From: Bacteroidales bacterium
Lineage (GTDB): Bacteria; Bacteroidota; Bacteroidia; Bacteroidales; UBA932
Length of the DNA stretch: 16,430 bases
Assembly: GCA_017535125.1 (NCBI GenBank)
Contig: JAFXUS010000079.1
Location: 1 to 16,430, forward strand
Reading direction: 5' to 3'
Shown: positions 1 to 7,022 of the stretch, in pieces
How the letters are laid out: each line of letters begins with the position of its first letter
How positions within the stretch are numbered: position 1 is the stretch's first letter
Notes under the pieces: generated by a model
The model's database searches: none
Seen by the model: only the letters and a program-made list of their open reading frames with translations
Told to the model about the DNA's origin: nothing
Position numbers and translations under genes: made by a program

Positions 1-642
1 CTCTTCCTGGGCAAGACCCCGTACCATGCCACGCTCACCAAGACGGGCGAAGCCGGCGACACCCCGCTGCCCGAGTCGATGTACATCATCGGCAACGACT
101 TCGGCAGCTGGAGTTGGGACGCCGCGGGCGTCGTGGAAATGACGCCGGTCAACGGCGTGGCCGGCGCTTTCTGGGCCATCCGCTACATGACCACGAGCAC
201 GGAATTCAAGTTCAGTCCCGAAAAGGCCTGGGGCAAGGATTTCTGCAAGCTCACGACGAACGAAGGCTTCACCACCCCGAACAACAACCAGGTGGAAGCG
301 GCCGGCCTGTACATGATCTGCGTGGACGCCAAGAATGAGAAAGTCATCGTGGAGCCCGCCAAGGTCTTCGGCATCGGCGGCTGCTTCGGCGGCTGGGACA
401 ACGGTACCGCCTTCACCATTGCCGACGACGGCAAGGCCTCCATCACGACCACCGACGGGAGCGAACTCCGCATGTACGCGACGGCGTCCTGCTATGACGT
501 CTCCTTTTGGCAGATGGAATTCATCATCCTGAACGGCAAGATTGCCTATCGCGGCAATGGCGGCGATCAGGAGCGTGTCAACGTCGAGAAAGGCAAGAAG
601 GTCACGCTTGACTTCAACGCCGGCACCGGCACCATAGAGTAA
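1..642 (+). CDS. SusE/SusF-type outer-membrane starch-binding lipoprotein, C-terminal part
   Basis: The reading frame is open from base 1, so the gene starts upstream of the window; 213 codons are visible. The visible part looks like two tandem beta-sandwich starch-binding modules of the SusE/SusF kind. The first begins near codon 27 with the pattern YIIGNDFGSWSW and the second near codon 120 with FGIGGCFGGWDNG. The repeated glycine/tryptophan motif at each module start is typical of this family, whose aromatic residues hold alpha-glucan at the cell surface. The protein ends in FNAGTGTIE and stops 4 bp before the SusG-type gene, so the two are almost surely cotranscribed. SusE and SusF cannot be told apart from this fragment. 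The lipoprotein signal itself is outside the window and is inferred from the family. Confidence 0.85.
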   Translation, partial: LFLGKTPYHATLTKTGEAGDTPLPESMYIIGNDFGSWSWDAAGVVEMTPVNGVAGAFWAIRYMTTSTEFKFSPEKAWGKDFCKLTTNEGFTTPNNNQVEAAGLYMICVDAKNEKVIVEPAKVFGIGGCFGGWDNGTAFTIADDGKASITTTDGSELRMYATASCYDVSFWQMEFIILNGKIAYRGNGGDQERVNVEKGKKVTLDFNAGTGTIE

Positions 643-646
643 TTGT

Positions 647-2914
647 ATGAAACGAATCCTCCCCTTCCTGCTTTGCGGCCTGCTCGTGCTCTCCTGCACG
701 AAGCCGGAAGACAACACGCCGCCGGCCGCCGCGACGCTTTCGGTCACGCCGAACACGCTTTCGTTCACGACGGACGGCACGTCGAGCCAGAGTCTCTCCG
801 TCTCCGCCACCGCAGCCTGGACGGCCACCGTGGCCGACGGCGGGAGCTGGTGCTCCGTGGACCCATACCACGGTACGGGCAACGGCACCGTGACCGTCAC
901 GGCCGCGACCAACAAGACGGCCCAGGCGCGCTCGACCACGATTACCTTCAGCGCTGCGAAGTGCAACCCGGTCACCGTCACCGTAAGTCAGGTGGCCGGG
1001 AAGGAGGAGGATAAAACCACGACGGAAACCCTGCAAGCCCATCCCCAGGACTGGGACAGGCAGCTGCGGGCGAACATCACCTACCAGGTGAACGTTTACA
1101 GCTTCGCCGACAGCAACGGGGATGGCTGGGGTGACCTTCGCGGTATTACGCAACATCTGGATTATTTCGAGAACCTGGGCGTCAGCGCCCTCTGGCTCTC
1201 GCCCATCCACAAGGCCATGTCCTACCATGGCTATGACGTGATGGACTATTCTTCCGTGAGCGAGAAGCTCGGCACGGAAGCCGATCTCCAGGACCTGATC
1301 GACAAGGCCCGCCAGAAAGGGATCGGCATCTATCTCGATTTCGTGCTCAACCATTCCGGCTCGGACAACGCCTGGTTCCAGGCGGCGAAGACCGACCCGG
1401 CAAGCACATACCGCAGCTACTATGTCTTCTCCGACAATCCGGAGGCCGACGCAGCCGCGGGCAAGATCGACAACTACGGCGGGGCCAAGACCCCGGGCAT
1501 GGGTGCCTGGCACGCCCTGTCCGCCCCGGGCGGGCGCCTGCATTTCAAGCTGGACTGGGACAACAAGACCGTCACCGTGACCCAGACCGACGCCGCGGCG
1601 CAGGCATCCAACGGGGATGCCACCAAGTGGCTCTACTACGGAGACGGCACGATGGCCGGCCTGTACGAGACCGCCGCCGGCATCTTCGAGATCACGGTGG
1701 ACTTCAACTCCAGCTGGGGCTTCCTCATCCGCACGTCCAAGACGTCCTGGGACGGCGGCACCAAATGGGGAGGAGACGGATCGACGCTGAACCTCGGCCA
1801 GGCGTACACCATCAACAACACGACGGCCAAAGACATCGTCCTGGCGGGCGGCGGCTACTATTTCGCCAGCTTCGACAAGTCGATGCCCGACCTGAACTAC
1901 GGCCCGTACGCCAAGGCGTCCGAATCCGCCGCGTTCAAGGCCCTGGCGACGGCGGCCGACAAATGGATCAACATGGGCATCGCCGGCATGCGGCTCGATG
2001 CCGTGATCTGGATCTACCAGAACCAGACCGCAGCCAACGTGTCCTTCCTCCAGCAGTGGTACGACCGCTGCAACTCCGCCTGGAAGGCCAAAGGCGGCAG
2101 CGGCGACTTCTACATGGTCGGCGAGGCCTGGTGCGACACTGCGGAGCAGATGGCTCCCTATTACGAAGGCCTGCCGTCCTGCTTCAACTTCTATTACTGG
2201 TACACGCTGAAGGACCGGATCGGCAACGGCAAGGGTGATGATTTCGCCAGGACTGTGGTTAATTTCCGCAACCTCTTCCGGGGGTCCCGGTCAAGTTTCA
2301 TCGACGCCATCAAGCTCACCAACCACGACGAGAATCGGGCCGCGCAGGACCTCGGCAAGAGCATCCAGAAAGAGAAACTCGCCGCCGCCGTGCTGCTGAC
2401 CTCCCCGGGCAAGCCCTTCGTGTACCAGGGCGAGGAACTCGGCTACTGGGGCGACAAGAGCAAGGGTGACGAATACGTCCGCGCCCCGATCAAATGGACG
2501 AAATCCGGGAGCGTCCCTTCCACAGCCCTGAACGGGAAGGTCGACAACGCCATGCTCTCCGCAGATATTTCCGTCGAGGCGCAGGACCAGAACGCCTCCT
2601 CGCTGCTGACCACCTACCGGACTTTTGCCCAGCTGCGCAACAACTACAAGGCGCTGGCCTCCGGCGAAATAGAAGAATACAGCACGACCAGCGCGGCCCT
2701 GGCGGCCTGGAAAATGACTTTCGAGGGCCAGACGGTCCTGGTCGTCCATAATTTCAGCGGCAGCAAGGCGGCCGCATCCTTCACCGCGGAAAAACTCACG
2801 GACCCCATTGCCGTGAACGGCGTCGTCACGCTCAAGACCACGACGCACGAGGGGCAGGTGTCCAACCGCGTCCTGACGCTGGATCCGTATGCCTCCGTGG
2901 TCTTCCTCCTTTAA
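647..2914 (+). CDS. susG: SusG-type surface alpha-amylase (GH13) with BACON domain and CBM58-like insert
   Basis: Endo-acting alpha-amylase lipoprotein, 755 aa, expected to cut starch at the cell surface for uptake by SusC/SusD. A lipobox ends at Cys17 (LVLSC) and is followed by TKPED; the acidic residues soon after the cysteine resemble a Bacteroidota surface-export signal. Residues about 30-117 look like a BACON beta-sandwich (LSVTPNTLSF at its start, WCSVDP in the middle, VTVSQ at its end). The GH13 barrel runs from about 142 to 665 with region I DFVLNH at 231-236, nucleophile Asp451 (GMRLDA), acid/base Glu493 (VGEAW) and stabiliser Asp561 (NHDENR). Residues about 288-408, between regions I and II, match the CBM58 insertion of Bacteroides SusG (LDWDNKTVTVTQT, then VDFNSSWGFLIRTS). 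A beta-rich C-domain closes the protein. The start at 647 gives a good signal peptide 4 bp after the previous stop. The BACON domain is an addition relative to the classical SusG of about 690 aa. Confidence 0.93.
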   Translation: MKRILPFLLCGLLVLSCTKPEDNTPPAAATLSVTPNTLSFTTDGTSSQSLSVSATAAWTATVADGGSWCSVDPYHGTGNGTVTVTAATNKTAQARSTTITFSAAKCNPVTVTVSQVAGKEEDKTTTETLQAHPQDWDRQLRANITYQVNVYSFADSNGDGWGDLRGITQHLDYFENLGVSALWLSPIHKAMSYHGYDVMDYSSVSEKLGTEADLQDLIDKARQKGIGIYLDFVLNHSGSDNAWFQAAKTDPASTYRSYYVFSDNPEADAAAGKIDNYGGAKTPGMGAWHALSAPGGRLHFKLDWDNKTVTVTQTDAAAQASNGDATKWLYYGDGTMAGLYETAAGIFEITVDFNSSWGFLIRTSKTSWDGGTKWGGDGSTLNLGQAYTINNTTAKDIVLAGGGYYFASFDKSMPDLNYGPYAKASESAAFKALATAADKWINMGIAGMRLDAVIWIYQNQTAANVSFLQQWYDRCNSAWKAKGGSGDFYMVGEAWCDTAEQMAPYYEGLPSCFNFYYWYTLKDRIGNGKGDDFARTVVNFRNLFRGSRSSFIDAIKLTNHDENRAAQDLGKSIQKEKLAAAVLLTSPGKPFVYQGEELGYWGDKSKGDEYVRAPIKWTKSGSVPSTALNGKVDNAMLSADISVEAQDQNASSLLTTYRTFAQLRNNYKALASGEIEEYSTTSAALAAWKMTFEGQTVLVVHNFSGSKAAASFTAEKLTDPIAVNGVVTLKTTTHEGQVSNRVLTLDPYASVVFLL

Positions 2915-2924
2915 CGCCGGACCC

Positions 2925-3959
2925 ATGCGAGCATTCTTCCTCATTCTCAGCCTCTGCCTGATCTCCGCCTGCGGCAAGAATCCCCCGCCGGAACCGGAGC
3001 CGGGCCCTTCCGTGGAAAGCACCTTCGTGAAGGGCGCCGACATCAGCTGGGTCACGGAAATGGAATCCAGGGGATTCAAATTCTACAACGCCGCCGGGCA
3101 GGAGCGCGAATGCACGGCGCTGATGAAAGAGCTCGGCTGCGACGCCGTCCGCCTGCGCGTGTGGGTGAACCCTGCGAACGGCTGGAACGGCAAGGCCGAC
3201 GTGCTGGAAAAGGCGAAACGCGCCCAGGCGCTCGGCATGAAACTGCTGATCGACTTCCACTACAGCGACAGTTGGGCGGATCCCGGCCAGCAGACCGTGC
3301 CCGCCGCCTGGCAGGGCAAGGGCGCGGCGGACATGTCCGCCGCAATCAAGGCACACACGCAGGAGGTCCTGCAGGCGCTCAAGGACGCCGGCGTGGACGT
3401 GGCCTGGGTGCAGGTGGGCAACGAGACCACCAACGGCATGCTCTGGGAGACCGGCAAGGTGGCCGGCTCGTCCCTGGGGCAGTTCGTGAACTATTTCCAC
3501 GCCGGACGGGAAGCCGTCCGGTCCGTGTATCCGGACGCGCAGGTAATCCTGCACCTGGACAACGGCTGGAAGCTCTCCACGCTCAACTGGTTCCTTTCGC
3601 TCGCCAAAAGCGCCGGCCTGCAGTACGACGTCCTGGGCCTGTCGCTCTATCCTTCTTATTGGGAAAACGGCGCGTACCCCGACTGGTCGTCCAAGGCTCA
3701 GCAGTTCGTCAGCAACCTTCCCTCCCTCCACGACAGCTACGGCAAGCCCGTCATGCTGGTGGAATTCGGCATGCCGGCCAGCCAGCCGGCAAAGGCCAAG
3801 GCCGCCCTGCAGTTCCTGCTGGACAGGACGGCCGGCTACACCTGGTTCCAGGGCATCTTCTACTGGGAACCCGAAGCCGAGCATGACCGCAATGGCTACG
3901 ATTACGGCGCCTTCTCCGGCGGCAGGCCGACCGAAGCGCTGGCGCCGTTTAATAATTGA
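2925..3959 (+). CDS. GH53 arabinogalactan endo-beta-1,4-galactanase lipoprotein
   Basis: 344 aa. GH53 enzymes hydrolyse beta-1,4-galactan such as pectic rhamnogalacturonan-I side chains and type I arabinogalactan. Family hallmarks seen: GADISWV near residue 37, VRLRVWVNP at 75-83, DFHYSDSWADP at 110-120, the acid/base in VGNE (Glu167), and the nucleophile in VEFG (Glu280). I chose the ATG at 2925 because it gives a clean lipoprotein signal (MRAFFLILSLCLISAC, Cys16). The in-frame ATG at 2889 lies inside the susG gene and would put a non-signal stretch of 12 residues ahead of it. After Cys16 comes a short Pro/Glu-rich linker without an early acidic cluster. The gene starts 10 bp after the susG stop, so it is part of the same transcript. 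Its substrate is beta-linked galactan, unlike every other enzyme of the locus. Confidence 0.92.
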   Translation: MRAFFLILSLCLISACGKNPPPEPEPGPSVESTFVKGADISWVTEMESRGFKFYNAAGQERECTALMKELGCDAVRLRVWVNPANGWNGKADVLEKAKRAQALGMKLLIDFHYSDSWADPGQQTVPAAWQGKGAADMSAAIKAHTQEVLQALKDAGVDVAWVQVGNETTNGMLWETGKVAGSSLGQFVNYFHAGREAVRSVYPDAQVILHLDNGWKLSTLNWFLSLAKSAGLQYDVLGLSLYPSYWENGAYPDWSSKAQQFVSNLPSLHDSYGKPVMLVEFGMPASQPAKAKAALQFLLDRTAGYTWFQGIFYWEPEAEHDRNGYDYGAFSGGRPTEALAPFNN

Positions 3960-3984
3960 GATCCCCGATCGAGTCGGGGATGAC
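3958..3984 (-). repeat. REP-like palindromic repeat, copy A
   Basis: In the + strand the sequence reads GAGATCCCCGATCGAG followed by TCGGGGATGAC, which is the reverse complement of the form seen at 6983 and 9241. The inner part pairs with itself (ATCCCCGA with TCGGGGAT). It begins within the stop codon of the galactanase gene and fills most of the 39-bp gap before the tandem GH13 gene. In RNA it would form a hairpin without a following U-run, so it looks like a repeat or mRNA-processing element and not a normal terminator. Confidence 0.65.
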
Positions 3985-3998
3985 ATATTAGTCAGAAT

Positions 3999-6977
3999 AT
4001 GAAACGAATTGTCTCCATACTGTTTCTGGCGTTGCTGGCGCTTGCCTGCACGCAGCGGCCGGCGAAGGACGCCGGCGCCTGGACGCACGATGGCGTCGTC
4101 TATGAACTCAACGTCCGCCAGCTGACGCCGGAGGGCACTTTCGCGGCCGCGGAAGCGCATCTCCCCCTGCTGAAGGAACTCGGCGTGGACATCGTCTGGA
4201 TCATGCCGCCGTACCCCATCGGGGAGAAGGGCCGCAAGGGCAGCCTGGGGTCCTATTACGCCATCCGGGACTATTGCGACATCAACCCGGAATTCGGCAC
4301 GCTCGACGACTTCGACCATTTCCTGGCGACCGCCCACGAGCAGGGCTTCAAGGTCGTCCTGGACTGGGTCGCCAACCACACGGCGCCCGACCATCCGTGG
4401 GTCACGGAAAAGCCCGCGGAGTGGTATGTGCGGGATGCCGACGGCAACACCATCGTCGAATACGACTGGACCGATATCGCGAAACTGAACTACGGCTGCG
4501 CGGACATGCGCGCCGAAATGGAAAAGTGCATGCGCTTCTGGCTGGAGCGCGGCGTGGACGGCTTCCGCTGCGACGTGGCCTATCAGGTCCCGCAGGACTT
4601 CTGGGCGGCCGTGCTGCCGAAGTTCCGCCAGGAATTCGGCCGGCCGCTCTATTTCCTTGCCGAGGGCGAGGAGGCCTGGCTGCACGACGCCGGCTTCGAC
4701 ACGACCTACGCCTGGAAGCTGCACCACCTGCTGAACGACCTCGCGCAGGGTAAGGCGGACGCCGACAGCCTGGTGCGCTACCTGAACTGGAACCAGGCGA
4801 CATTCCGCTCCGGCTCCCGCCGGCTCGGCTTCACGTCCAACCACGACGAGAATTCGTGGAGCGGGACGGAATTCGAGCGCATGGGCGACGCGTGGCAGGC
4901 GATGACCGTGCTCGCATGGACCCTGCCCATGATGCAGCCGCTGATCTATACCGGCCAGGAGTTCGGCTACGACCACCGGTTCGAATTCTTCGAGAAAGAC
5001 CCCATCCCCGCACACAAGACCAACGCCGTCACGGACTTCTACCGTTATCTGGCGCGCCTGCGCGCCGAGCACCCGGCGATGATCGCCGGCCACGGCGCCT
5101 TCACGCTCCTGTCCTGGCAGGACGGGACCGTGGTCTATGAGCGCCGCGCGGACGACGACTGCGTGACCGTGAGCGTGCAGCTGGAGGCCCCGTGGGCCTG
5201 GAGCATCACCACGGAAGCCGACCGCGTGGCCCGCGTGGAGCCGCCCTGCTGGTGGGTCGGGATGGAGACGCCGCTCCAGCTGCTCGTTCAGGGCGAGGGC
5301 ATCGGCGAGTATGCCGTCAGCGTCGAAGGCCCGCAGGGCCTGCACATCGCCGGCACCCACAAGGCCGAGAGCCCGAATTACCTCTTCGTGGACGTCTCGG
5401 TGGCGCAAAATGCCGCCCCGGGCATCCGCCGGCTCGTCTTCACCAAGGGGAACGACAGCTTCCGCGTGCCATACGAAATCCGCGCGCGCCGCGAAGGCTC
5501 CGCGCAGCGCGGCAGCTTCGGCACGGACGATGCCGTGTACCTGATCATGCCGGACCGCTTCGTGAACGGCGATCCCGCCAACGACGAGACGCCCGACACC
5601 ATGGAGAATCCCGCCTACAGCGCCTTCTTCGGCCGCCACGGTGGCGACCTGCAGGGCATCGAGGACCAGCTGGACTACATCGCCGACGCCGGCTTCACGG
5701 CCATCTGGAACACCCCGCTGCTCGAGGACGACGAAGCGGAATCCTCCTACCACGGCTACGCTTGCACGAACTACTACAAGATCGACTCCCGCTTTGGCAG
5801 CAACGAGAAATACCGCGAGTTCGTGCGCGAGGCGCACAAGCGCGGCGTCAAGGTCATCATGGACGTGGTGACCAACCACTGCGGCGACCGCCACTGGTGG
5901 ATGCAGGACCTCCCGTTTGCCGACTGGGTGCACCAGTGGCCGGAATACACGCATTCCAACTGCGCCTTCTCGGCGCAGAACGACCCCTACTGCTCGCAGC
6001 TGGACCGCGCCAACATGGAAGGCGGCTGGTTCGACACCTCCATGGTGGACATGAACCTGGACAATCCCTACGTGCTGCGCTATTTCCAGCAATGGGCCGC
6101 CTGGTGGACCGAATGGGCCGACCTGGACGGCTTCCGCGTGGACACCTATCCTTACAACGAGAAGGTGCCGATGTCGCAGTGGTGCGCTTCCGTCCGCCGC
6201 GAGTATCCGAACCTCAACATCGTGGGCGAGGTGTGGTCCGTCAACATTCCGCAGGTGGCCTACTGGCAGGCCGACAACCCCAACAAGGACGGCTTCAATT
6301 CCCACCTGCCCTCCATCATGGACTTCTCCCTGCAGTCCGCGATCTGCCAGGGCATCAACACCGACCATGAGAATTGGGACGAGGGCATCACCAAATGGTA
6401 TGACTCCATCGCCAACGACTTCTATTTCGCAGATCCGACCAACATGATGGTCTTCCCGGGCAACCACGACACCGACCGCATCGGCGACGTGCTGGGCCAG
6501 GACCCCGCCAAGATGAAGCTCGTGATGGCGCTGATGGCCACCGTGCGCGGCTATCCGCAGTTCTTCGCGGGCGACGAGCTGATGGTGGTCTCGCGCGACC
6601 GCTCCCAGGGACACGGAGGCCTGCGCGTGGAATTCCCGCAGGACTGGGAGCAGAACCCCGTGCAGAAGGAACTGCACGACTACCTGCGCACCCTGCTGCG
6701 CTGGCGGCAGGGGTCCGAAGCCGTGCGCCACGGCCGCACGCTGCATTTCCTGACCCGGGACAACACCTACGCCTACTTCCGCTACATCCCCGGCGGAGAG
6801 ACGGTGTTCGTCTATCTGAACAACAACCCCGAACCCCGGCAGGTCCCCTGGAGCAACTATGCCGAGATTACCGGCGGCATTTCCGTCCCCGGACGGGATG
6901 TTTTGACCGGAGATATTGTTAACTTTGAACCCCGGACCGTGGCGGGCCGTTCCGCCCTGGTCGTCGAATTCAAATAA
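3999..6977 (+). CDS. Tandem GH13-GH13 lipoprotein: alpha-amylase domain fused to SusA-like neopullulanase
   Basis: 992 aa, with a lipobox ending at Cys17 (ALLALAC) followed by TQRPAK, which lacks an acidic surface-export signal, so a periplasm-facing location is likely. Two complete GH13 units are present. Unit 1 (about 30-400): region I DWVANH 122-127, nucleophile Asp192 (GFRCDVA), acid/base Glu222 (LAEGE), stabiliser Asp283 (NHDEN). It has only a short C-terminal beta segment. A linker near 405-412 leads to a cyclomaltodextrinase-type N-domain (about 412-497). Unit 2 (about 508-905): DVVTNH 622-627, nucleophile Asp715 (GFRVDTY), acid/base Glu744 (VGEVW), stabiliser Asp824 (GNHDTDR). Its C-domain (about 915-992) resembles the cyclomaltodextrinase C-terminal domain. 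The second half alone has about the size and order of SusA (near 617 aa). The expected role is trimming of maltooligosaccharides, pullulan and cyclodextrins in the periplasm. The frame is continuous with no sign of a frameshift between the halves. Confidence 0.92.
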   Translation: MKRIVSILFLALLALACTQRPAKDAGAWTHDGVVYELNVRQLTPEGTFAAAEAHLPLLKELGVDIVWIMPPYPIGEKGRKGSLGSYYAIRDYCDINPEFGTLDDFDHFLATAHEQGFKVVLDWVANHTAPDHPWVTEKPAEWYVRDADGNTIVEYDWTDIAKLNYGCADMRAEMEKCMRFWLERGVDGFRCDVAYQVPQDFWAAVLPKFRQEFGRPLYFLAEGEEAWLHDAGFDTTYAWKLHHLLNDLAQGKADADSLVRYLNWNQATFRSGSRRLGFTSNHDENSWSGTEFERMGDAWQAMTVLAWTLPMMQPLIYTGQEFGYDHRFEFFEKDPIPAHKTNAVTDFYRYLARLRAEHPAMIAGHGAFTLLSWQDGTVVYERRADDDCVTVSVQLEAPWAWSITTEADRVARVEPPCWWVGMETPLQLLVQGEGIGEYAVSVEGPQGLHIAGTHKAESPNYLFVDVSVAQNAAPGIRRLVFTKGNDSFRVPYEIRARREGSAQRGSFGTDDAVYLIMPDRFVNGDPANDETPDTMENPAYSAFFGRHGGDLQGIEDQLDYIADAGFTAIWNTPLLEDDEAESSYHGYACTNYYKIDSRFGSNEKYREFVREAHKRGVKVIMDVVTNHCGDRHWWMQDLPFADWVHQWPEYTHSNCAFSAQNDPYCSQLDRANMEGGWFDTSMVDMNLDNPYVLRYFQQWAAWWTEWADLDGFRVDTYPYNEKVPMSQWCASVRREYPNLNIVGEVWSVNIPQVAYWQADNPNKDGFNSHLPSIMDFSLQSAICQGINTDHENWDEGITKWYDSIANDFYFADPTNMMVFPGNHDTDRIGDVLGQDPAKMKLVMALMATVRGYPQFFAGDELMVVSRDRSQGHGGLRVEFPQDWEQNPVQKELHDYLRTLLRWRQGSEAVRHGRTLHFLTRDNTYAYFRYIPGGETVFVYLNNNPEPRQVPWSNYAEITGGISVPGRDVLTGDIVNFEPRTVAGRSALVVEFK

Positions 6978-6982
6978 ATGGC

Positions 6983-7009
6983 GTCATTCCGGGCTTGACC
7001 CGGAATCTC
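6983..7009 (+). repeat. REP-like palindromic repeat, copy B
   Basis: 27-bp element starting GTCATTCCGGGCTTGACC and ending GGAATCTC. ATTCCGGG pairs with CCCGGAAT around a 5-base loop. It lies in the 45-bp gap between the tandem GH13 gene and the GH97 gene. The same element type occurs at 9241 in the same direction and at 3958 and 9205 in the opposite direction. Confidence 0.75.
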
Positions 7010-7022
7010 CAACAACTGGAAT

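Noticed and set aside
2889..2924. Upstream in-frame ATG for the galactanase
   Set aside because: It lies within susG and would place 12 extra residues ahead of a good lipoprotein signal that starts at 2925.
3960..3984. Hairpin after the galactanase read as a terminator
   Set aside because: There is no U-run after the stem, and the same element recurs in other gaps of the operon in both orientations.
2832..6746. A 1304-codon open frame on the minus strand
   Set aside because: It lies opposite three clear glycosidase genes. Strong C/G bias at third codon positions removes stops from the antisense frame. Its translation is His/Val/Arg-rich with no recognisable domain or signal.
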